NCBI GenBank assembly: GCA_035308565.1
Contig: DATGGK010000038.1
Coordinates: 1-64,000 of the forward strand
DNA from: JANXLS01 sp035308565
GTDB lineage: Bacteria > Planctomycetota > SZUA-567 > H5-PLA8
DNA length: 64,000 nucleotides
Direction: 5' to 3'
Shown: positions 35,801 through 41,095 of the stretch, in pieces
Layout: each line of letters starts with the position of its first letter
Numbering within the stretch: position 1 is the stretch's first letter
Notes under the pieces: model-generated
Database searches by the model: none
What the model saw: only the letters and a program-made list of their open reading frames with translations
What the model was told of the DNA's origin: nothing
Position numbers and translations under genes: made by a program

Positions 35801-38800
35801 TCACCACCGGCCCCGCAACAAAGCCCGCTGCCGGCTGCGTCAACGTCACCGCGCCCGTGCCGCTCAGCGTAATGATGCGGGAGACGCCGCCGTCGCTTAA
35901 GCTCCCCAGATTGAGCGTCGCCAATCCGCCGCCGTTGTTCATCACGATGAACGTCGGATCGCCCGAGAACGTCGCCGCGCCCAGCGTCAGTGTGTACGGG
36001 AGTCCCGCGCCCAGGCTCCCTCCCGTCGCCGTCAGCGTCTGCGCTCCCATCGCGAGCGCGCCTGCGCTGCCCACGCTGCCAAAGCTGACGCCGGTTACGT
36101 CGATCGTGGAATTCTGCGTGACCGAGACGTTGTTCGGCAAGGCCATGCCGATCGAAACAACCTCGATTCCGCAGATGCCGTTGTTTCCAGAATCGTGCTG
36201 CTGTGTGATCGTGACCGTGGAGCCGCTCAAATTGTCGAAAAGCACGTAATTTGCCGCGGCTGCGGCGCCCAGCGTCGTCGCCGTGCCTTGCGTGTATCCG
36301 GCGAACGCGGCTGCGTTGCCAACCGTTGAAAAATAATACGTCGTCGCTCCGATGCTGACGTGTCCCGTGCGCCCAGCAGTGTCCGAATTCACGTAAACGT
36401 ACACTCGGTAATTTGAGTAGGGAATACTGCTGAGCGTGATCGTGTTGACGGCCGCCAGGACGTTGGTGTCAAGATACGAATTTATCAATTGCCCGTCCTG
36501 CGATGCTTGCGGCGCACCGTAAGTGCTGTACGGATCCGTGCTGCCGCTGAACGTCAAGAGCATCGGCGAAGCGTTGCCGTTGGCATCATTCAAAGCAACG
36601 TTCGTGCCCGTCAGTGTCGCAACATTGTTCCAGTTGCCCATCGGCACGACGCCGGCCGTGCCGGTCACATTTTCAATTTCAGTGCCGTTGCGCCCGTCCG
36701 AGAAATTGATTCCAACTTTCGCGCCGTCGCCGGCCAATTGAAGCGTGCCGCTGTTGAGCACCGCCAAGGCCGTGCCCAGCGCCGAATTGTTCCGCGCCGT
36801 AATTGTGCCGGCGTTGATGTTCGTCACGCCGCCGTACGTGTTCGTTCCGCCCAAGGTCAGTGTGCCCGCGCCGTTCTTCGTCAGGCTTCCGGTGCCGCTG
36901 ATGACTTTGTTGTACGCCGCTGATGAAGAGACGTTGAAGACCAGGGCGCTGTTGTTGACCGTGTTGCCCAGCAGCGTCGCATCCGTCGCGCCATTGCCAA
37001 GCTGCAATGTGCCGCTGGTGACGGTCGTGTCCCCGGTGTACGTGACCGGCACTCCCAGAATCAGTGTGCCGGGCGTTGCATTCGTATCGGCCAGCGTCAA
37101 CCCGCCCGGTCCGCCGTTGCCAATCGCCGCTCCATACGTCACGGTCTGCCCGTTGGTGTCGATCGTCGCCCCGCCCAAGCTCATGGTGACCGTGCGCCCC
37201 GACACATCCGGATTCGTCGCCGCCGGCAAATAGGAAAGTGCCCCGCCATTGAAGACCAGCGGCGCAATCGTTCCGTTCGCGGCGCCGATGTCGGCGTTGT
37301 CCTTGATCTTCAACACACCCGCGTTGAGCACCGTCTGCCCTGTGTACGCATTCGGGCTTTGCAGTGTCACTGTCCCCGTTCCCGTGAGCGTAATTCCGCC
37401 CGTCCCGCCGATGCCCGCCGTCGTGGCGCTGAATGTGTACGGCACCGCCGCATTGTTGAACGTCACCGAAATCGGCGCCACTGGCGACGGAATCGAAATC
37501 GCGTTGTTGGTGACATTGGTCGCGCCGGGCAACTTCACGTCCTGGAACGTGATGATGCTCAGGTTGTCGATGTAATTGGTCGTCGTCGAATTGTCTGTGT
37601 TGAACCAGTTGGCCGCCGACGTATTCCAGATGCTGCTCGCCGCGCCGTTCCAAGTCAGATTCGAAACGCCATTGGCAATCGTCAGATCGATTTCGTTGCC
37701 GATCAGCGAGAAGATGTAGAACTTCCCGGCCAGCGGTGTGTTGCCAATCGTGAAACTGCTCGCGGAACTGAAATTGAATGTTTGCCCGGTGAACGTGAAA
37801 AGCTTATACGTCCCCGCGCCAATGCTCCCGTTCCCGCCCGCATTGGCATTATCATACAAATTCACCGTGATCGTGCCCGATGTCGGCAGCGTCAAATTGC
37901 CGTTGATCGCGATGAGGTCGCCGGCATTTCCGGTCGAGGGCACGCCCGTCCCCGGCGTGCCGAGATCGAAATCCAGCGCTGCGCCCGCGCCGATCGCCAT
38001 CGCGCCGGTGTTGAGCGTCCCGATGCCGCCGGAATTGCCCGCCGTATTCACGCCCGGCGCGACATGCCCCGCCGCTCCGCCGTTGGCCGAACTTACATTC
38101 ACCGCGCCGCTCACGTTGCCATTGCCCGAGAGCGTCGGCGTTCCCGTTGCGCCAATACCCCCGACAGTCACGGCGCCGCTGATCAGCGCTGTGTCGCTCA
38201 GCACCCCACCATTAATGGTGGTCGCGCCGGAATAGGTATTGCCGGCCGAAAGAGTCAATACGCCCACACTCGTTTTGGTCAACACCCCGGTTCCGCCGAT
38301 CGCACCGCCAATCGTGACCGCCCCAAAATTGTTTACCACCAACGTCCCGTTGTTGGTGATGCTGGCGCTTGCGATCGATCCATCGTGCCCGGTCGTGCCG
38401 TCGCCAAGTTGCAGAGTCCCCGCCGCAATCGTGGTCGCTCCCGAATACGTATTGGGGGCAGTAAAAATCCACAGACCGGCGTTGTTTTTATTGAGGATGA
38501 CTTGCGTCGCATTGCCGTTGGCGATCACGCCGCTGACCGTGTTCGCACCCGTGTTGGTGCCGAGCAAATTGAGCGTCGCCGCCACCGGCGAATCTCCGCT
38601 GATCCCGCCGCCGAAATTCAGCAGCGAGCCGCCGTTCGGCGCGTTGTTCGTCAGCGTCAGCGTCGCGCCTTCAATTTTCAGCGGCGCATTCACCGCCTGA
38701 GTCTGCCCCGTGCCCGTATACGAGCTAAGTATCTGAATCACCCCGCCGTTGGTCATGAGCAACGCACTTCCAGCCAGCGTCAAGCCCCCGGTGTTGCCGT

Positions 38801-39653
38801 CGAACTTGATATTCGTTAGGTTGCGCCCTGCATCGACTACCGGCGCCTGATTGGTCGGATTGGAATTGAAAATCGCGGTATCGGGACTGGCCGTGCCGGT
38901 TGTCCCACCTGGAGGAACTCCCGTGTTCCAATTGGCCCCGTTCGACCAAGTCGTGTCGCTCGCACCTGTCCACGCTGCCGTTGGAGGATCGGCGACGATT
39001 TGAATGCCCGTCAGACCGACATTGTTATTGCCGCGCACGAATTGAATCGTCAAAGTCCCGCCGGCCCCGCTCAGCGATGTAAAAAGTGCGTAGTTCGCTT
39101 TGGTTGCCGTCGTGGCGGTAGCAGTCGCCTGCACATAACCGGGAAATGCGACATTCCCGAAGCTTGCAAAATAATACGACGTGGTGCCCAGCGTAATGTG
39201 GCCCTGGCGCGCCGCTCCATCCGAGTTGAAATAACCATAGACGTGGTAATACGGAAATGGCACGTTCGAAATGGTCACCGTCACGGTGTTGCTGCCCCCG
39301 CTCGTGTCGAGATAGGAATTGATGAGCTGCGCGTCGTTGGTCGCGCCGTTGCCGTTGTACACATCCCAATTGTCCGGTGCGCCGGTAAATGTCAGCAGAG
39401 CCGACGTCGCCGCACCATTGGAATCGGTGAGCGCAACGTTGCTGCCAGTGAGCCCCGTTACGTTGTTCCAAGTTGAGTATGGCTCAACTCCAGCGGTGCC
39501 GCTGAGCGTTCGGACCGCGCCACCGCGCCCGGTAGCAAAATGAATATTGATCGCCGTCGTCGCCGCGAACGCCGATCGTCCAGCCGTTAGCAAAGCACAA
39601 AGGCACAACACCACCCACGAACCAACGCTGCGGTCAAATTGCGAACGAGTCAT
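26862..39653 (-). CDS. Giant secreted repeat protein with C-terminal C25 (gingipain-like) peptidase domain
   Basis: About 4,263 residues from the ATG at 39653, followed by a signal peptide ending in GRSAFA. An extension to 39761 lacks support. Four copies of a beta domain (hallmark AGVVPxxNWNN, followed by LINSYLDT) begin near residues 40, 980, 1890 and 2810. Between them lie many autotransporter-associated strands such as TLSGANTYSGATTVNAG. Near residue 3320 is a fibronectin-like segment (VLVTWNSVSEFQNAGFNVYRR). From about residue 3900 the protein is a C25-type cysteine peptidase: YVGHGN (His near 4113) and QATCTGN (Cys near 4150) are the expected dyad. C25 enzymes include the gingipains. 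The end shows no sorting signal of a type I recognise. Several repeats are embedded in frame. A self-processing or anchored surface adhesin is inference. Confidence 0.88.
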   Translation of the reverse strand: MTRSQFDRSVGSWVVLCLCALLTAGRSAFAATTAINIHFATGRGGAVRTLSGTAGVEPYSTWNNVTGLTGSNVALTDSNGAATSALLTFTGAPDNWDVYNGNGATNDAQLINSYLDTSGGSNTVTVTISNVPFPYYHVYGYFNSDGAARQGHITLGTTSYYFASFGNVAFPGYVQATATATTATKANYALFTSLSGAGGTLTIQFVRGNNNVGLTGIQIVADPPTAAWTGASDTTWSNGANWNTGVPPGGTTGTASPDTAIFNSNPTNQAPVVDAGRNLTNIKFDGNTGGLTLAGSALLMTNGGVIQILSSYTGTGQTQAVNAPLKIEGATLTLTNNAPNGGSLLNFGGGISGDSPVAATLNLLGTNTGANTVSGVIANGNATQVILNKNNAGLWIFTAPNTYSGATTIAAGTLQLGDGTTGHDGSIASASITNNGTLVVNNFGAVTIGGAIGGTGVLTKTSVGVLTLSAGNTYSGATTINGGVLSDTALISGAVTVGGIGATGTPTLSGNGNVSGAVNVSSANGGAAGHVAPGVNTAGNSGGIGTLNTGAMAIGAGAALDFDLGTPGTGVPSTGNAGDLIAINGNLTLPTSGTITVNLYDNANAGGNGSIGAGTYKLFTFTGQTFNFSSASSFTIGNTPLAGKFYIFSLIGNEIDLTIANGVSNLTWNGAASSIWNTSAANWFNTDNSTTTNYIDNLSIITFQDVKLPGATNVTNNAISIPSPVAPISVTFNNAAVPYTFSATTAGIGGTGGITLTGTGTVTLQSPNAYTGQTVLNAGVLKIKDNADIGAANGTIAPLVFNGGALSYLPAATNPDVSGRTVTMSLGGATIDTNGQTVTYGAAIGNGGPGGLTLADTNATPGTLILGVPVTYTGDTTVTSGTLQLGNGATDATLLGNTVNNSALVFNVSSSAAYNKVISGTGSLTKNGAGTLTLGGTNTYGGVTNINAGTITARNNSALGTALAVLNSGTLQLAGDGAKVGINFSDGRNGTEIENVTGTAGVVPMGNWNNVATLTGTNVALNDANGNASPMLLTFSGSTDPYSTYGAPQASQDGQLINSYLDTNVLAAVNTITLSSIPYSNYRVYVYVNSDTAGRTGHVSIGATTYYFSTVGNAAAFAGYTQGTATTLGAAAAANYVLFDNLSGSTVTITQQHDSGNNGICGIEVVSIGMALPNNVSVTQNSTIDVTGVSFGSVGSAGALAMGAQTLTATGGSLGAGLPYTLTLGAATFSGDPTFIVMNNGGGLATLNLGSLSDGGVSRIITLSGTGAVTLTQPAAGFVAGPVVNATGGTLNSNNATALGTTARVTVALGATFGVGASQTISSLTPSANAGNVILQANSTLTIGSTDNLASDFAGVISGTGGLVKAGTNTLTLSAANTYSGPTTVNSGILMVTGSITGTPTSGAVTVGGAAASGTPTLAGAANVSGAVTISSANGGAAGHLAPGVNTTGNSGAIGMLNTGPLSLNANSVLDFDFGTPGTGIPSTGSFNDLVAIAGDLTFPSTGTVTLNLTDNAAAGGNGSIGTGTYKLFSFTGQAFNFSPTGSIVIGTTPLAGKSYIFTTIGNEIDLTITSGVQDMAWTGQTNGLWNTSAVNWYSTTASAATNYVDNLSHVSFQDVKLPGAANVTNNAITIQSGGVSPLSVIFTNAAVPYTFSNASGVIGIAGTTSFVLNGSGTVILQSPNTYIGATQLNAGILQIKDNAALGSMSGTIAPLTFNGGTLSYVASATNTDISGRVVTINAGGATFDPNGQTITYGSGIGANGAGALTLNDSNATPGILVLTGANSYTGGSTIAAGTLQLGDGTIDGTVPGNIADNAALIYNVASLNANGGVISGSGSVSKDGPGVLNFANTNTYTGVTNVNAGTVSVKTTGALSTSTVDLNGGTLQLAASENAMIGIHFSTGRANVGDIDNVTGTAGVVPMQNWNNVPGITGANVALVDGNGAASPANVTFTGSPNTYSVYGASQTNQDAQLMNSYIDNNATSTITVTVANIPYARFRAIVYVGSDGNGRIGHVTVGSTTYYFTTNINPFASYIQATATTAAASAAANYALFDDLSGPTLTIVQAREATSNNNGICGIQIISESEDLSNNVVINANSTIDVTGTDGGTLGLLSMGSHTLAVTGGATAANLSYGLNLGAATFSGNPTFNVANNGSGAGILALGALNDGGVVRTITLTGSGTLTLAASSAALSTGTKAVVNGGILNSNSSTALGVATQVSVAAGAVFNLGASQTISQLLPAANGGSVNLGANALTIGSLDNLSSNFSGVISGTGSILTGGTGSLTLSGANTYSGATTVNTGTLVVTGSIIGAPSSGAVTAGGVNAIGNPTLSGTGTLGGATSINAGNGGANGHLAPGVNPGANNSGGIGTLTTGTLTLGAGAILDFDFGTPGTGLPAAGSNGDVVAVNGDVVLPTVGSGSVVINLNDNANAGGNGALGVGTYKLITFTGTLFNFDAGSSFTVGNTPLAGKSYFFSQVGNEIDLTVSSGASSLTWTGATNSLWDTASTNWYNTTTAAPAKFADNNLSLVTFQDAMLGGAGNVTNSNISIQAAGVRPILVNFNNTLGGVAYTFSNASGVIGISGSTGLQLSGSGTVTLQSANSYTGATTLNGGTLIIGDNAHLGSTAAGSVAPLSFSGGTLRYATGASNMDVSGRTFTIGVGGAAIDTNGQTVTYANPIGNGGVGRLTLGDTNVTPGKLILSAANTYTGGTTVNAGTLQIGDGTVDGSIIGSITDNGALIYNIVGSNTTTGAISGTGTLTKNGAGTLILNANNSFNGGSTLNAGVVSARTQTALGSGQINLNGSTLQLASGTIAGCIGINFAAGRTTEIENVTGVAGVVPIANWNNIQTIAGTNVALTDSSGSAISTTLTFSGAPVSYSVYGVAQANQDAQLMNSYLDTNANAGNTTNTITITNIPYANYRVYVYVQSDGGGRQGHVTVGATTYYFNTIGNGAPFARYVQTTATTTATIPAANYALFDNLTGSTLTISQVRDTNNCGVNAVEIVSLDNLVNNVAVNANSVIDVSGICVATLGTLSMGSQKLSITGGTPASNTLYSLTFGATTINGNPTINVANSGTGIGTLALGALSDGGTLRTITLNAGGTTGGTLFLGGSTGGLSDGTKMSVAGGTLRLGAPIVLGSAPAITLSAAGTLDGNGQSLSGDLRGSGTVTGSLKLNVTNVWPGTTSIVTTPMAADESMNLSPTGNIDFSSDGKLKAIVTVNAGTINKQFLNVAAGGTVTLGGTSVLSLGVGPGAYAGTAPNGGADIPIIAGATGSSVMTSGFATVIGLQSGWAVVYKFNGSDLASAPSAGSPADTLVVRTTASNVTPVTLEAFAARAEGGGVLVTWNSVSEFQNAGFNVYRRNSKFKIQDSKLADAWTRANSTLIAGRITNPDLKAYCFYDWAAPGIYDYKLESVSIRGFTETHSTLAGPVAVDENGVVSGDGLHAALESVALAGANARGKELSAEFAKVERSSRSVQADATQNFGATENRTEWELRSTAERLRAAGLFVDASGQLAMSASVRALTPTQYDGLLALGDDPRAQQQGAGYRSLAPAPTPAPASNLSAGVRWFSSAPARGGSFAGVKVVYDTPGVLLIPSSALPAGFDAGHVSIQREGRALNALALSPSGLIVYGQGYADDYTNKDALFLRRTNAATSAGQIAHAQGLFASAQSVNTTSPAMATVSYHDVYFDFDNLRPYDYAPWFSNQYLSGGTTQSFTLNTPNASGGPASLTVNLWSLTQASGTANDHALQAFINGQPAGQAVWSGGGTMVQLAFQLAPGILVDGANTIELVTPQLDGVATQIALLHSMTASYTKALNGAAPLEIYNPSGASQLFEAQHLPSADAWVVDARFPDRATLIPYETQAQNDGTFALRFNAPSGGTGQFLIVPAGMENKPIAVSKRAVKPLAAFTYLAIGPSQFSAGAQALLAQRSKEGLRGSFADQEQIFDYYNYGRYGPNGIQNAVRAVRPKYLLLLGRTTYDYLDYSGLNVDPLCPTFLVSTTFWSQATSDSMFGDLGRGYPEVVVGRLPVNTPSELSVAVSRILSNKGMTTGARVHAVADEADPIAGDFAAEADSIAAANPELAWQRNYLGVTAQSSPDVTAALTQAANGGADILFYVGHGNAVRLGKNDPRILETDSTADTVQNLTGNAVFLQATCTGNWMAKNETGYRSIAIQALTQPQGGISASIGTSTYMQSEYAVAFMSRLLQNASAGGRWGDALMKTQQWAYSQGGSFYGDLSRTEQIFGDPAMPVMGKGNATTVTTPGAGQF
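29017..29040. repeat. Palindrome CAAGGAGCGG-TACC-CCGCTCCTTG in frame
   Basis: A perfect 10-bp stem with a 4-base loop inside the giant gene. It encodes part of QQQGAGYRSLAPA near residue 3540. In design it resembles the other in-frame palindromes. Confidence 0.75.
29179..29261. repeat. Pair of inverted GAACGGAGCTCC palindromes in frame
   Basis: GAACGGAGCTCCCACTCCGTTC (29179-29200) and GAACGGAGCGGGAGCTCCGTTC (29240-29261) face each other across a 39-base spacer. With flanking GTA/TAC they also pair with each other over about 15 bases. In the giant protein they encode the Arg/Ser-rich stretch ERSSRSVQADATQN and NRTEWELRSTAERL (residues about 3464-3491). The reading frame is intact. Confidence 0.85.
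29558..29585. repeat. Heptanucleotide repeat inside a coding region
   Basis: TTGAATC, TTGAATT, TTGAATT, TTGAATT, in frame in the giant gene near residue 3357, encoding NSKFKIQDSK on the minus strand. The same heptads and nearly the same peptide occur in the DUF1592 gene at 47791-47825. Confidence 0.85.
31168..39540 (-). repeat. Internal tandem repeat of the giant gene, about 2.75 kb per unit
   Basis: The AGVVPxxNWNN beta domain begins near 39535, 36720, 33977 and 31217, so the period is about 2,740-2,820 bases (about 915-940 residues). Each unit also repeats a strand block (LTWxGxxxxxWNTSxxNW, then FQDVKLPGAxNVTNN), and many linkers are near-identical. The unit spacing is regular, indicating duplication of whole units. 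Confidence 0.75.
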
Positions 39654-40175
39654 CGGGGTACCCTCGCGAAATTTGGTTTTAAGAAATTCTGTTTTGCCGC
39701 TCAAGCTTGCACGGAACGTGCAGCTTCTGTCTCGAACAACTGGCCGTCCATCGTCTAACAAGCGTACCGAGGTACTGAGCCTTCATGCACTGAATTCTAA
39801 GTTGGGAGTATAGCCACAGTACGATTCGCTCAAGGGCAAAAAATTAACCAATTCTTTATGTCCTTTATTCGCGTCAGGCGACATTATTACTCAGTGATCT
39901 ACGAATATTCGCAGGAACTCGCCTAAATAGCACATCGGCGAGAAGTTCGGCACCCGGAGCGCCGGCTTCCAGCCGGCCCGGATCAGCAAGACGTTCCTGC
40001 GCAGCCAGAAGATTCGGTCGGCAGTTTATTTGCCTTTCGCGTGCCACTTGCCGTGCCAGTGTGAATCGCTGCGCCTCCGTAATCAAGAAAATTGGTTCAG
40101 GCGTCGCCGCCTGCACACTCGCGTGCAAGCGCGACACCCTTTGACTCGATATATGCTTTCGCTTACGCTTCCCCC
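39654..40175. other. Divergent intergenic region with a palindrome
   Basis: 522 bases between the divergent giant gene (start 39653) and the aldo/keto reductase (start 40176). It is AT-richer around 39780-39880 than its surroundings, as promoters often are. It contains one copy of the GCCGGCTTCCAGCCGGC palindrome at 39961-39977. No gene was supported here; an 87-residue minus-strand ORF (39874-40137) runs through the palindrome and has no recognisable features. Confidence 0.55.
39961..39977. repeat. GCCGGCTTCCAGCCGGC palindrome, intergenic copy
   Basis: A perfect copy of the palindrome found in frame at 8640 and 10370, preceded as at 10364 by GGAGC. It shows that the same element occupies both intergenic and coding positions. 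Confidence 0.85.
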
Positions 40176-41018
40176 ATGCTCGCTCCCCTCCCCCGCCGCC
40201 CGCTCGGGCGCACCGGCGTTTCCGTCACTCTCTTCGGCCTTGGCGGCGAAGGCATCTTGCGCACGTATGGCGAAGAAAAATCCGCCGCGCGCGTGATTCA
40301 CCGCGCGCTCGATCAAGGCGTCAATTACTGCGATACCGCTCCGGCGTACGCGGGCAGCATGGATTACTACGGCGCGGCGCTCGGCGAACGCCGCCGCGAA
40401 ATCTTTCTTGCGTCGAAAACGCACGAACGCACGCGCGACGGTTCGCTGAAATTGCTCGACAAAAGCTTGAAGCGCCTGCGCACCGATCATCTCGATCTGT
40501 GGCAGCTTCACGATCTTCGCACGCACGAAGACCTGCACGAAATCTTCGCCAGAGGCGGCGCGCTCGACGCGTTGGTACACGCCCGAGCCGAAGGCCGCGT
40601 GCGCTTTCTGGGCATCACCGGCCACCACGATCCGCAAATTCTCCTCGACGCGATGAAGCGCTTTCCGTTCGATACGGTCCTCGTCGCGCTCAACGCCGCC
40701 GACGTGCACCGCTCTTCCTTCATCAAAACAGTTCTGCCCGACGCTTTCCGCCGCGACATGGGCATCATCGGCATGAAGACCTGCGCGCAGGGCGCGCTGC
40801 TTGAAAACGGAGCGCTGAGCATGGATGAAGCCGTCGGCTACACGCTCTCATTGTGGGGCGTCAGCCACGTGATCATCGGCTGCAAAACCGAAGCGGAGGT
40901 GGACGACAACGCGCGCATCGCGCGCGAATTCAAACCGTTCGATGAAACAAAAATGCGCGAACTCGAAGCCCGCACGCGCGCGAACCATCCGCGGTTTAGT
41001 TATTATAAGAAGTCCTGA
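40176..41018 (+). CDS. Aldo/keto reductase
   Basis: 280 residues from the ATG at 40176. Opens RPLGRTGVSVTLFGLGGEG. The family reduces carbonyls with NADPH in the cytoplasm. The catalytic tetrad is visible: D53 and Y58 in NYCDTAPAYAGS, K81 in LASKTHER and H112 in LWQLHDL. GITGHHDPQ follows as the usual strand. The end (SHVIIGCKTEAEVDDNARI) is the cofactor-binding segment of the family. An upstream in-frame start at 40092 would add 28 low-quality residues. The stop codon lies inside a heptad repeat. The GH127 gene follows in the same direction after the hairpin, so a role in sugar metabolism is possible but not proven. Confidence 0.9.
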   Translation: MLAPLPRRPLGRTGVSVTLFGLGGEGILRTYGEEKSAARVIHRALDQGVNYCDTAPAYAGSMDYYGAALGERRREIFLASKTHERTRDGSLKLLDKSLKRLRTDHLDLWQLHDLRTHEDLHEIFARGGALDALVHARAEGRVRFLGITGHHDPQILLDAMKRFPFDTVLVALNAADVHRSSFIKTVLPDAFRRDMGIIGMKTCAQGALLENGALSMDEAVGYTLSLWGVSHVIIGCKTEAEVDDNARIAREFKPFDETKMRELEARTRANHPRFSYYKKS

Positions 41019-41084
41019 GTGCTGAGTGCTGAGTAACAGCGGGGCGCTTCGCGCGCCTCTACTCAGCACTCAGGACTCAGGACT
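41011..41084. terminator. Long inverted heptad-repeat hairpin after the aldo/keto reductase
   Basis: AGTCC plus GAGTGCT-type heptads (41011-41035) and the inverted arm (41060-41084) pair over 25 bases with one mismatch, around a loop that itself contains GGCGC/GCGCC. The stop codon TGA of the reductase (41016-41018) lies within the left arm. The GH127 start is at 41096. A terminator or transcript stabiliser is likely. Confidence 0.7.
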
Positions 41085-41095
41085 AGGATATTCCC

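Noticed and set aside
39874..40137. An 87-residue minus-strand ORF between the giant gene and the aldo/keto reductase
   Set aside because: It runs through the palindrome at 39961, has no domain and lacks a convincing ribosome site.
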